From: Verrucomicrobiota bacterium
GTDB lineage: Bacteria > Verrucomicrobiota > Verrucomicrobiia > Limisphaerales > JADLHS01
DNA: 7,288 bases
Assembly: GCA_004297495.1 (NCBI GenBank)
Contig: SCTL01000361.1
Location: forward strand, 1 to 7,288
Reading direction: 5' to 3'
The first letter of the stretch is position 1. Each line of letters starts with the position of its first letter. Position numbers and translations under genes: made by a program. Under the pieces are notes generated by a model. It was not told the origin of the DNA, ran no database searches, and was given only the letters and a program-made list of their open reading frames with translations. Shown here one piece after another: positions 1 through 6,612 of the stretch.

Positions 1-3000
1 GTAATCGGCAGTGTCACGTTTGTGCTCGTCAGAACATAATAGTTGCCGTTCGCCGGTCCATTGGTGCCGTGCAGAATTATGTTCCCGGAAGAAACGGCGA
101 CACTGGTAATGCTGGGTTGCGGTGCAGCACCTGAAACCACGGTGACCGTGCCGTCCACAACCAAATTGTTAGTGCTCCACTTAAGTCCTGCTCCTGGAAC
201 TGTCGGCACAATGTTCGCGAAGGTGCCGCCGTAGGTTCCGGCCGCGTTGAACAGCTTGAACGAATTGCCAACTGCCAAAGGCGCACCGTTAATGTTTACC
301 AGATTCAGCGTCCCGCCATAAGTGATGCTGCCTCCAGCTTGGATGACGTCACAGGTGCCCGAGCCTTTCAGCTTGAGGATTGCACTGCCGTTCAGCACGA
401 CGTTGCTGCTGGCAGAAATGGTTCCCGTCGGATTTGAACCGGTGGTGATGCTCAGCGTGGTGTTCGTCCCTGCCGGCGAGATTGTCGCGCCCGCCGATAC
501 CAGTAGATGTCCGGCGACCGCGCCAATGCCGGCCAGCGTCTGTCCGTTGGCGAGTGTCAGCGACTTGTCGGTCCGTCCGCTCACATCAACATGCACTGAC
601 GTGGGACTCGTGCCGCCGAAGAAAATCAGCGAACTGTTGGCGATGGAGCCGTTGCCAGTCAACGCCACCTGCGGTCCGTTGGCGATGATGGTCGGCCCGC
701 TGTAGGTGTTCACAGCCGAGAGAACCATCTGACTGTTCCAGTTCTCGATTAGAATGCCGCCGGCGCCACTGAGGACGTTTGTGTAAATCCGCTTCCCATC
801 GCCGATCAACAAGTGCGCCACGCCATTCAACGTCACCGCGCAGCTATAGGTCTGATCACCACTGCCCGACCAGGCATACCACAAGGCGCCTTCGTCTAGG
901 ATCAGATTGCTGCCGGTGATCGGGGCTGGTGCATTCCAGAGGTTTACCCGACCGTTGTTGCGAACGTGGAGGCTTCCGTTGAGCCCACCGCTCCAGAAGG
1001 TGAGTTCGCAGTTGGTGTTGACGGTCAGAACAGTGCCCGGGTTGCTGAAGCTTGTAGTCATATTCTTCAGGCCGAGATTGCCGACCGCCAGTTCGATCTC
1101 GGTGACGTTGTTGGAAACACTCACCGAATCCCATTCACCGTAACCGCCGCTGGAGGAACGGAGGAGCGTGACTTTGTAAGGGCCGGAGACGCTGGAGCCG
1201 CCGGTCAGATCCCATCGGGCACTGCCACCCAACGTCGCGTCACCCGCGAGCGTGAGTTTCAGCACATTGCCGTAAATGTCGCCGCCACTGTTGTATAGTG
1301 CGCCCGCGCCGGAAGCGCCCGCGCCGGAAACGGTGACGGGCTTGCTGCCGGTCATGTAAGCGCCGTTAAAGTCTAGCGTGCCAGTGTTGGTGATAGTGAC
1401 GGACGAAACGGAGTTGAGGGTTCCGCCTGGCGTCTTGACGGTGCCACCGCTGATCCGCACCGGGCCCGTGAGGTTTCCGGGCACGTTGAGCGTCAGGGTG
1501 CTGCTACCCTGTTTGGTCAGACCGCCGGTGCCGTTGATCTGGCCGGCGCCGCTGATCGTATAGTCCACCGTCGAGTTGTTCGTGATGGCGCTGGGTGTGA
1601 CCACCTGTCCGCTCGCAATGTCAATCGTCGTTGTGGGCGTCGGTGAATTCGTCACCGTGTCATCGAATATCACAGAATCAAAAGAATAGAAGAGGTCCGG
1701 CGAAACGTGAGTAGTCCGGTTCGTCCAGTTTGCGGATCCCAGAACATCCCACTCGCCATTGGCACTCGCATTGTTCCACGCCAGCACGGAGGATTGGCCA
1801 CCAGTGACAATCGCCTGGATCTTCTTCGGCGAGGTCGTGGTCACGTTCGTCAGAACGAATGTGTAAGGCGACGGCGAAACAGTCGCGACTCCGCCAAAGG
1901 AACCGTTTAGCGTACCGGTGTAATTGATGAGCGTGTAGGCGCGTCCATTTTCCAGCGTCCCGCCGACCAGATTGACGTAGAGCGTGTTTCCGTTGGCGGT
2001 CAGATTGCCGTTCACTTGCACGAGGTCGTTGGCGCCCGCCGCGAGTGGACCCAGATCGCTCGTCACGGAGGCCCCGCCTTGCAACGTCAGCCCGCCCATC
2101 GTCAGCGTTCCAACCACGCCGTTATCACCGGGCATCAGGTTGCCGCTGATATCCATGGCCCCGCTGGCACTACCCGAGCCTGCGACCGTTGTTCCCGCGC
2201 TGCTGGTCACTCCGCTGCCTGAAAGCGGTCCGTTGAGGTTCAAACGGCCTGAGGCGATTGTAATCCCCAAGCTGTTGTTGAGCGTACCATTCACGGTGAG
2301 CGTGCCGCCCAAAACATACGCGCCGCCCGCGAATGCCGGACTGTTGCCGCTGAGAACCAATGTCTCCGAGCCGGTTTTGTAGATGATGCCGTTGCCAGTC
2401 AGGGCGCCGCTCAACGTGAGTGAATAGCTGCCAATGTTGAACTCACAATAACCACCACCGTTGGCGTTGGTAATCACCATGGGTCCGCTGATGACATTGT
2501 TCCACCAGCCATTCGCGATGGTGGCGCCGTCATTGAATACGACCCGCTTGTTCATCGTGACCGATGTATCGTCGGCATAGAAAGTGAGTCCCGAACCCGC
2601 CGCGAGCGTCAGCGTATTGGCTGGATTACCGAACGTCGTGGAACCAACAGCGCCGAGGTTGCCGGACATCACATTGATGTCGCCGAAGTTCGCGTCCAGT
2701 TTCAGACGTTTCCACTCGAAGTAACCGTTCCCCAGCAGAGTCACATTGTAGGGTTGTCCGCCACTGTTCAAAACGCCGCCCGACGATCCACCTAAATCCC
2801 AGCGCGTGGCGATGCCAAAGGTCGCGTTGCCTGCCAGCGTCAAATTCGTCGTCAACCCGTAAACCGCTCCGCCACTATTTACGATGGCACCTGCCCCGCC
2901 CACGCCGGAGCCGGAAACGACCAGGGGTTCAGAGGTGAGATAGTACCCATTGATATCGAGGGTTGCGCCATTGGCTACGATGGTTGCGCCGGCGCTGGTT

Positions 3001-5207
3001 CCCAAGGCGGCGGCGTTGCCGACTTGCAACGTGCTTCCGTTGGTTACCACGAGCGGACCGGAGAAAGAATTGAGGCCGCTCAACTGCAACGATGCACCGC
3101 CTGACTGCGTCACCGAACCCGTGCCTGAAATGGGGTTGCCGATGGTAAGGCTGTCATTGCGGGCAAAAACGAGCGCGCCATTGTTGTTGACGCTGCCGCC
3201 GCTCGGCAAATTCCCGTTGCTGTCGTTGGCGCCGATCTGGAGCGTACCGGCGCTGATCGTCGTGGTGCCGACGTAATTGTTGATGCCGCTGTTATCAAGA
3301 ATCAGTTTGCCGCTCCCAGCCTTAAGTAGTCCGCCGGGGCCACCGAGGTAACCGCTGCCGCTAAAGGTGTACGCAGAGCTCGAGTTGCTGACCGTCACGT
3401 TTGCAGGTTGAACCGCCGCAGTCAGATTCACCGAGGCTGTTGTGGCTCCATCCAGAAAACTCACAAACGATCCGTCACTGTACGTGATGGCCGAGCCGGC
3501 AAACCAGTTGGCTGTGGTCGTGTCCCAATTGCTGCTGTGCAATCCGGTCCAAGTCAAGTTGCGCGGTCCGTCGGTCAACACGAGATAAATGATTCCATTT
3601 GCGACCGAGTTGGACAGATAACCAACGGCCAGCGGCGGCAGGGTGCCCAAGCCGAAGTTGTAACCGACGCCGCCAATCGTCCCGGTGTAACGGATCAGCG
3701 GGATTTGTGTCGGATAGCTGCCAATGGATGGCAGCGAAACGATGTTGACCACGTTCGTCGCGCCGCCCGAAGTCAGGCTGCTCAGGAACACATTGGTCGC
3801 AGCGACAGCGGCGACTTTGATTTGAAGTGTGGAATTGGTCGCGGTCATCGCGTTGATTGGGCTGGCAGCCGATCCCACCGACTTCGTGGTCAACGTTCCG
3901 CCGCTCATTGAAATCGTTGCCACGCCACCGCCGTTGACGATGAGGTCAGCGTTCACCACACCGCCGTTGATGTTAAGTACTCCCGCACTGCCCGCGGTCG
4001 GCGTACCGCTCACCGACGCCAGGGTGAGGCTGCTATTGACGGCCAGCGTTGCATTCGCACCCTGTGCAGTGTTGGTGCCGACGTTGATGATGCCGGCGCC
4101 TGCGCCCGCACTGGTCGTCGTCTGATTGCCAACCACGACGGTGTTGGCGTCAATGGAGCCGTTGTCAAAACTCAGCACGCCCAACGCGCTGGCGACCGTC
4201 GAGTTTCCTCCCTGCCCAAGCTGAATTGAATCCTCAATCAGCGTCACCTTGCCGCCAGAGAGATTGCAGATTCCGTAGGCCGGGGCGTTGGGTGCACCGT
4301 TATTCGCAGCCACCGACAAATTGCCGCGGCCACCACTCGCCGTGCTGGCAATGCAAGCTTCGGGCGCTGGGACCGTGTTCACCAACGCCGGATTGAACGC
4401 CAGGATCGCATTGGTGCCGCCGCTCTGTCCGACGATGATGTTGTTGTTGCCGCTGCCAGTGGTGATCGAATTGGTCTGGCCGAGGTAGAGGGCGCAAGGC
4501 AGCGAGTTGCTGTAACCGCCCTGCCAGCAGATCGTGATGTCGGAACTAAGATTAATCAAATTCGTCTTGGCCAGATACAACGTGCCGTGGCTGTAATTCC
4601 CGGTGGCAGCGACCAGAATTCTGGATCCCGTCTTTTGAAAACTTCCCAATTCCGACAGATTGAGGGTTACGTTGTGATTGCCCGGTGACGGCGCGCTCTG
4701 CTGCACTGTAAGGTTGCCGCCTTCCAGCCACATCCCTCCGCCATCGCCGGTAAACTTGATGACTTCGACCGCGTCAATGGGAGTGCCGGGAGCGCCAACA
4801 GTTGTCCATCCATTGCCCGCACCAACATGCAGTGTCACTCCCGGATTGACGAGCGTGACGTAGTTGCCGTTGACATTGTTGAAGTCCAGTTGCCAGATGG
4901 GCATTTGCGAAGCCGCAGTCGCACTGTCGAACAAAGTGTTTACAGTCAGATCACCGGGAGCATTAGCTCCCGTGCCGAGGAATTGCACCTGGTTGTAATA
5001 TGTTTGCGACGGCGCGGTCCAATTCGCAGCGTCGGACCAGTTGGTCGTTGCCGAGACGCCCGGCTGTCCCTGCCACTGGATCGTTGCCGCGGCCGCGCGC
5101 TGCGCGCAGAGTGTGCTCCCCACCACGCCAATCAGGAACAGCTTGAGGAAAGTCAGCAGTGTGGAACAGCGCGTGTGAAACGCTTGCAGTCTCAATGAAG
5201 TATTCAT
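1..5207 (-). CDS. Giant secreted autotransporter-associated beta-strand repeat protein (3' end outside window)
   Basis: The frame is open for 1735 codons from the ATG at 5207-5205 to the left edge. I checked it at tryptophan or methionine codons near 3908, 3551, 2480, 1751, 938 and 17, and it never shifts. An in-frame TAA seven codons upstream makes this ATG the first possible one. Residues 1-41 are a signal peptide. Residues 45-550 are a Ser/Thr/Asn/Gly-rich beta-strand region without clear repeats of the family. Two paralogous units follow, opening at W553-W561-W568 and W1144-W1153-W1161. Autotransporter-associated repeats lie near residues 625-659, 697-730, 940-974, 1226-1262 and 1481-1518. 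Closing caps follow near 1025 (LMPGD) and 1578 (ISPAG). Such proteins are expected to fold as long parallel beta-helices at the cell surface or outside; the ligand or substrate is unknown. No catalytic motif was recognised. The visible end (SITSVAVSSGNI, then NGPANGNYYVLTSTNV) resembles the last domain in verrucomicrobial relatives, so the stop is probably within a few dozen codons. A beta-barrel further on cannot be excluded. No Shine-Dalgarno sequence is visible. Confidence 0.9.
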   Translation of the reverse strand, partial: MNTSLRLQAFHTRCSTLLTFLKLFLIGVVGSTLCAQRAAAATIQWQGQPGVSATTNWSDAANWTAPSQTYYNQVQFLGTGANAPGDLTVNTLFDSATAASQMPIWQLDFNNVNGNYVTLVNPGVTLHVGAGNGWTTVGAPGTPIDAVEVIKFTGDGGGMWLEGGNLTVQQSAPSPGNHNVTLNLSELGSFQKTGSRILVAATGNYSHGTLYLAKTNLINLSSDITICWQGGYSNSLPCALYLGQTNSITTGSGNNNIIVGQSGGTNAILAFNPALVNTVPAPEACIASTASGGRGNLSVAANNGAPNAPAYGICNLSGGKVTLIEDSIQLGQGGNSTVASALGVLSFDNGSIDANTVVVGNQTTTSAGAGAGIINVGTNTAQGANATLAVNSSLTLASVSGTPTAGSAGVLNINGGVVNADLIVNGGGVATISMSGGTLTTKSVGSAASPINAMTATNSTLQIKVAAVAATNVFLSSLTSGGATNVVNIVSLPSIGSYPTQIPLIRYTGTIGGVGYNFGLGTLPPLAVGYLSNSVANGIIYLVLTDGPRNLTWTGLHSSNWDTTTANWFAGSAITYSDGSFVSFLDGATTASVNLTAAVQPANVTVSNSSSAYTFSGSGYLGGPGGLLKAGSGKLILDNSGINNYVGTTTISAGTLQIGANDSNGNLPSGGSVNNNGALVFARNDSLTIGNPISGTGSVTQSGGASLQLSGLNSFSGPLVVTNGSTLQVGNAAALGTSAGATIVANGATLDINGYYLTSEPLVVSGSGVGGAGAIVNSGGAVYGLTTNLTLAGNATFGIATRWDLGGSSGGVLNSGGQPYNVTLLGNGYFEWKRLKLDANFGDINVMSGNLGAVGSTTFGNPANTLTLAAGSGLTFYADDTSVTMNKRVVFNDGATIANGWWNNVISGPMVITNANGGGYCEFNIGSYSLTLSGALTGNGIIYKTGSETLVLSGNSPAFAGGAYVLGGTLTVNGTLNNSLGITIASGRLNLNGPLSGSGVTSSAGTTVAGSGSASGAMDISGNLMPGDNGVVGTLTMGGLTLQGGASVTSDLGPLAAGANDLVQVNGNLTANGNTLYVNLVGGTLENGRAYTLINYTGTLNGSFGGVATVSPSPYTFVLTNVTTTSPKKIQAIVTGGQSSVLAWNNASANGEWDVLGSANWTNRTTHVSPDLFYSFDSVIFDDTVTNSPTPTTTIDIASGQVVTPSAITNNSTVDYTISGAGQINGTGGLTKQGSSTLTLNVPGNLTGPVRISGGTVKTPGGTLNSVSSVTITNTGTLDFNGAYMTGSKPVTVSGAGASGAGALYNSGGDIYGNVLKLTLAGDATLGGSARWDLTGGSSVSGPYKVTLLRSSSGGYGEWDSVSVSNNVTEIELAVGNLGLKNMTTSFSNPGTVLTVNTNCELTFWSGGLNGSLHVRNNGRVNLWNAPAPITGSNLILDEGALWYAWSGSGDQTYSCAVTLNGVAHLLIGDGKRIYTNVLSGAGGILIENWNSQMVLSAVNTYSGPTIIANGPQVALTGNGSIANSSLIFFGGTSPTSVHVDVSGRTDKSLTLANGQTLAGIGAVAGHLLVSAGATISPAGTNTTLSITTGSNPTGTISASSNVVLNGSAILKLKGSGTCDVIQAGGSITYGGTLNLVNINGAPLAVGNSFKLFNAAGTYGGTFANIVPTVPGAGLKWSTNNLVVDGTVTVVSGAAPQPSITSVAVSSGNIILHGTNGPANGNYYVLTSTNVTLPI
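654..767 (-). repeat. Autotransporter-associated beta-strand repeat 5 (residues 1481-1518)
   Basis: The segment begins GAGGILIENWNSQMVLS and continues through VNTYSGPTIIANG to VALTG. The YSGPT strand is typical, while the K.G.G part is replaced by IENWNSQ, so this is the most diverged of the five. Confidence 0.75.
996..1388 (-). repeat. Paralogous 131-residue block, copy B (residues 1274-1404)
   Basis: This is the partner of copy A, 528 residues further into the protein. It keeps GAGALYNSGG, LTLAGDATLGG and ARWDL, but diverges in the second half (SSSGGYGEW in place of NGYFEW). The divergence suggests that the duplication is old rather than recent. Confidence 0.85.
1422..1532 (-). repeat. Autotransporter-associated beta-strand repeat 4 (residues 1226-1262)
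   Basis: The segment begins GTGGLTKQGSSTLTLNV and ends with ISGGTVKTPGG. It follows the unit 2 opening by about 65 residues, which is the position of repeat 1 in unit 1. Confidence 0.85.
2286..2390 (-). repeat. Autotransporter-associated beta-strand repeat 3 (residues 940-974)
   Basis: The segment runs from GIIYKTGSETLVLSG to GGTLTVNG. It sits after the paralogous block of unit 1 and before the closing cap, the same place that repeat 5 takes in unit 2. Confidence 0.82.
2580..2972 (-). repeat. Paralogous 131-residue block, copy A (residues 746-876)
   Basis: Copy A aligns end to end with copy B at 996-1388. Shared positions include TLD.NG.Y, VSG.G..GAGA..NSGG..YG, LTLAG.AT.G, RWDL, Y.VTLL, EW, GNLG and a final LTF. 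The two copies have the same overall length, with only small internal shifts. This block is also seen between beta-strand repeats in other verrucomicrobial proteins, as I recall them; I infer an internal duplication or modular reuse. Confidence 0.85.
3018..3119 (-). repeat. Autotransporter-associated beta-strand repeat 2 (residues 697-730)
   Basis: The segment reads GSVTQSGGASLQLSG at the start and VVTNGSTLQVG at the end, with the central N.F.GPL strand. It is an extra copy: unit 2 has no repeat in this place, which explains most of the length difference between the two units. Confidence 0.82.
3231..3335 (-). repeat. Autotransporter-associated beta-strand repeat 1 (residues 625-659)
   Basis: The encoded segment opens with GGLLKAGSGKLIL and closes with ISAGTLQIG. 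This matches the family pattern GGLxKxGxGxLxL...Y.G.T.I..GTL.xG. It lies about 70 residues after the tryptophan opening of unit 1 and is the best family match in the protein. Confidence 0.88.
5085..5207 (-). other. Sec-type signal peptide of the giant repeat protein
   Basis: The first 41 residues have the expected three parts: a basic start (R6, H11, R13), a hydrophobic core at about residues 17-35 (LLTFLKLFLIGVVG and on), and a small-residue end AQRAAAA before mature TIQWQG. Cleavage after an Ala at 39-41 is the likely site. C34 is followed by Ala and Gln with no +2 Asp or other supporting context, so a lipoprotein signal is less likely than ordinary Sec cleavage. The signal supports export and helps confirm the start codon. 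Confidence 0.8.
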
Positions 5208-5444
5208 TCGGGGGGATTGATTAGTGTTTTATTCGTGTTGTCGGATTGAAGCTTGGCACACACGACCGTAATCTGGAATGGACGTTTCGACGCCCTGCAT
5301 GGACTATTGGCCGGTCGCGACGGGCAGGATTTCGCGCGTACGAATCGGCGCGAAGAGACTTGAGGAAAGGGTGCACGTAGTCCTCGCCGCAATCGGGGGG
5401 AACTCAGGTTTATGGAAAATCGAACAGAGCCTATCCGCGACTCA
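5208..5444. other. Upstream region of the giant gene, no element recognised
   Basis: This stretch must hold the leader of the giant gene and, unless it is read from the AraC gene, its promoter. I see no convincing -35/-10 pair on the minus strand. The bases just before the ATG are a run of six C and then GA, with no purine-rich ribosome-binding site. A nine-base word, TCCCCCCGA, occurs at 5216-5208 and again at 5401-5393. The short open frames on either strand have no recognisable protein features. Confidence 0.5.
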
Positions 5445-5540
5445 TCAGGGCAGCCGCTTTATACGATAGAAGAGTTCGGGTGTGCCGATGCTGATGGGGT
5501 TGGTGACGCTGAAGCCGCGAGCACGGCATAATTCCCCTTT
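5445..5540 (-). pseudogene. Possible remnant of a gene end with the repeat-family C-terminal tail
   Basis: Read on the minus strand, this stretch translates to a piece ending FSVTNPISIGTPELFYRI-KRLP and a TGA at 5447-5445. The pattern F.FTNP....TP..FYR(L/I) followed by a few residues and a stop is, from memory, the usual last segment of verrucomicrobial secreted repeat proteins. Upstream of the tail the frame reads RHAKGELCRARG and further Cys/Arg-rich sequence, which does not look like such a protein, and there is no start or ribosome-binding site. It is best read as the leftover 3' end of a lost or recombined paralogue. A chance resemblance cannot be ruled out, as only about 18 residues carry the signal. 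Confidence 0.45.
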
Positions 5541-5589
5541 GGCGTGCCGCCAGCACCGCTTAGCCGCCGTGCATGGAGATTTGACCAGT

Positions 5590-5612
5590 GCTCGCTGGGA
5601 ATCCAGCGGAGC
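5590..5612 (-). terminator. Hairpin downstream of the AraC gene (distal), weak terminator candidate
   Basis: A six-base stem CGCTGG/CCAGCG closes a four-base loop (ATTC on the minus strand). Three more pairs (GCT/AGC) lie beyond a single bulged base. It begins 22 bases after the AraC stop codon. There is no T-tract after it, so intrinsic termination is doubtful; it could stabilise the mRNA end. Confidence 0.35.
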
Positions 5613-5615
5613 AAG

Positions 5616-5632
5616 CGTTCACGCAATGAACG
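5616..5632 (-). terminator. Hairpin directly after the AraC stop codon (proximal)
   Basis: A perfect six-base stem CGTTCA/TGAACG encloses the five-base loop TTGCG and begins one base past the stop. It has no T-tract. With the second hairpin just downstream it forms a tandem pair at the mRNA 3' end. Confidence 0.3.
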
Positions 5633-5633
5633 T

Positions 5634-6521
5634 CTAAGACGTGTAGCGCCGCCGATGCTCCGAGGGAGAGTGATTGTGCATTTTGCTGAACGCGCGCGAA
5701 AAATAAAATTGGTCTGAAAAGCCCAACCGGTCGCTGATTAGCTTGATGGAGAGATCAGTTGTGTTCAGCAGTTGCACCGCCCGCTGCATCCGCAAATGAT
5801 TCAGGTAGCTCGCCGGCGCATAACCTGTCACGCGCCGAAACATGGTGGTGTAGTGCGAGCGCGACAAACGCACGAGCGACGCAAGAGTGGCGATGTTCAG
5901 CGGTTCGTGCAGATGGCCCTTCATGAACTCGAGGCTTTTGGCCATCCGCTCGCGAACATCAGTTTCGCCGTGCCAGAACTCCTCTTTGTGACGCAAAATC
6001 AAACCCATCAGGTGCGTCAGGGAATGCGCGGCGTAAATTAAATGGGTCAAGGTGAAGCCGTGCTCGAGTCCCTCCAATACATCTTCAAACAGCGAGAACA
6101 GTTGCACGTCGCCGCCGAGTGGGACGACTGGTTTCGTCTCCGTGACCCCGAGTCTTTCGAGGTAGAACGGGACATTCGATCCCACAGCGTGGAACCAATG
6201 AATCGTCCAAGGCGTTTTTTTTGCCGCGCCATAAACGTGAGGCGTGGAGGCGGGAATCACCAAGAGTTGATTGCTGGCCACGTCGTGTCTCCGGCCAGCG
6301 ATCTCGCACCAACCGTCGCCGGCGGCGCAGTAAATAAAGATGGCTTCCGGACAGCCTCGCTCGCGCGCGCAAGTATGGCCTTTCGCCTTCGGATAATATC
6401 CCGCATCCGTCGGAAGGAGGGGCTTGAGAAGCGGATATTGCAGGGCGTTGGCGAGGATGGGGCGTGGCAGGACTACCAAACGTTGCCCCGCAAATCCTTC
6501 GTGCTTCTCACGCCATTTCAT
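5634..6521 (-). CDS. AraC-family transcriptional regulator with cupin sensor domain
   Basis: This is a 295-residue DNA-binding regulator from the ATG at 6521-6519 to the TAG at 5636-5634. The N-terminal half, residues about 45-115, is an AraC-type cupin ligand-binding domain: EAIFIYCAAGDGWCEI, then LLVIPASTPHVY, then PWTIHWFHAVG. The C-terminal 100 residues carry two helix-turn-helices, near residues 208-230 (LNIATLASLVRLSRSHYTTM) and 257-280. The second contains the family signature GFSDQFYFSRAFSK and then SPSEHRRRY; the Gly usual before SPSE is replaced (NHSPSE). In-frame TTG at 6566 would add 15 residues, but it overlaps the T-tract of the upstream terminator and I reject it. Residues from MKWREKHEGFAGQR onward look like the normal family N-terminus. 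The ligand is unknown; sugars are common for such domains. It lies between two secreted-protein genes on the same strand and may control either. Confidence 0.92.
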   Translation of the reverse strand: MKWREKHEGFAGQRLVVLPRPILANALQYPLLKPLLPTDAGYYPKAKGHTCARERGCPEAIFIYCAAGDGWCEIAGRRHDVASNQLLVIPASTPHVYGAAKKTPWTIHWFHAVGSNVPFYLERLGVTETKPVVPLGGDVQLFSLFEDVLEGLEHGFTLTHLIYAAHSLTHLMGLILRHKEEFWHGETDVRERMAKSLEFMKGHLHEPLNIATLASLVRLSRSHYTTMFRRVTGYAPASYLNHLRMQRAVQLLNTTDLSIKLISDRLGFSDQFYFSRAFSKMHNHSPSEHRRRYTS

Positions 6522-6549
6522 GTTTGGCCAAAAGTTTGCACCGCCAAAC
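6522..6549. promoter_or_regulatory. Inverted repeat just before the AraC start codon
   Basis: Half-sites GTTTGGC and GCCAAAC are separated by 14 bases, so equivalent positions are 21 bases apart, or two helical turns. The start-proximal half is also part of the ten-base palindrome TTTGGCCAAA (6523-6532). The element ends at the base next to the ATG, where a bound protein or an mRNA hairpin could block expression. Autoregulation is an inference; no promoter could be assigned with it. Confidence 0.4.
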
Positions 6550-6564
6550 CCGGCGTGGACAAAC

Positions 6565-6592
6565 AAAAAAGGCCGCCACTGTATGTAGCGGC
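6565..6592 (-). terminator. Rho-independent terminator of the PEP-CTERM gene
   Basis: On the minus strand an eight-base stem GCCGCTAC/GTGGCGGC (one T-G wobble) closes the five-base loop ATACA. One C and six T follow at once. It starts about 20 bases after the TAA at 6615-6613. The strength and position make it the natural end of the PEP-CTERM transcript and separate that gene from the AraC gene. Confidence 0.88.
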
Positions 6593-6612
6593 TTGCCTCG
6601 AACTGGGAAGTC

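Noticed and set aside
1984..2382. A 132-codon plus-strand open frame rich in Pro, Leu and Val
   Set aside because: The composition is what the complement of Gly/Asn/Thr-rich repeat codons gives; there is no ribosome-binding site or domain.
3408..3911. A 167-codon plus-strand open frame
   Set aside because: It is fully antisense to the giant gene within its unit 1 opening and late N-terminal region; no recognisable protein features.
5328..5346. Imperfect palindrome GATTTCG...CGAATC in the intergenic region
   Set aside because: The arms match only with a bulge and the sequence is CG-rich; there is no link to a promoter, so it is not reported as an operator.
5204..5392. A 62-codon minus-strand frame ending in a TGA that overlaps the ATG of the giant gene
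   Set aside because: The ATGA overlap hints at translational coupling, but the product is Arg/Ser/Pro-rich without features, and no ribosome-binding site was seen. A leader peptide remains a remote possibility.
5410..5448. CTGATGAG on the minus strand, like a hammerhead ribozyme core
   Set aside because: The matching GAAA element and flanking stems are not present downstream, so the eight bases are coincidence.
5278..5469. A 63-codon plus-strand frame in the intergenic gap
   Set aside because: No recognisable motif, no convincing start signal, and it overlaps the tail remnant on the other strand.
6564..6566. TTG as the start of the AraC gene, giving 310 residues
   Set aside because: It overlaps the T-tract of the upstream terminator, has no ribosome-binding site, and the added 15 residues do not look like the family N-terminus; the ATG at 6521 fits better.
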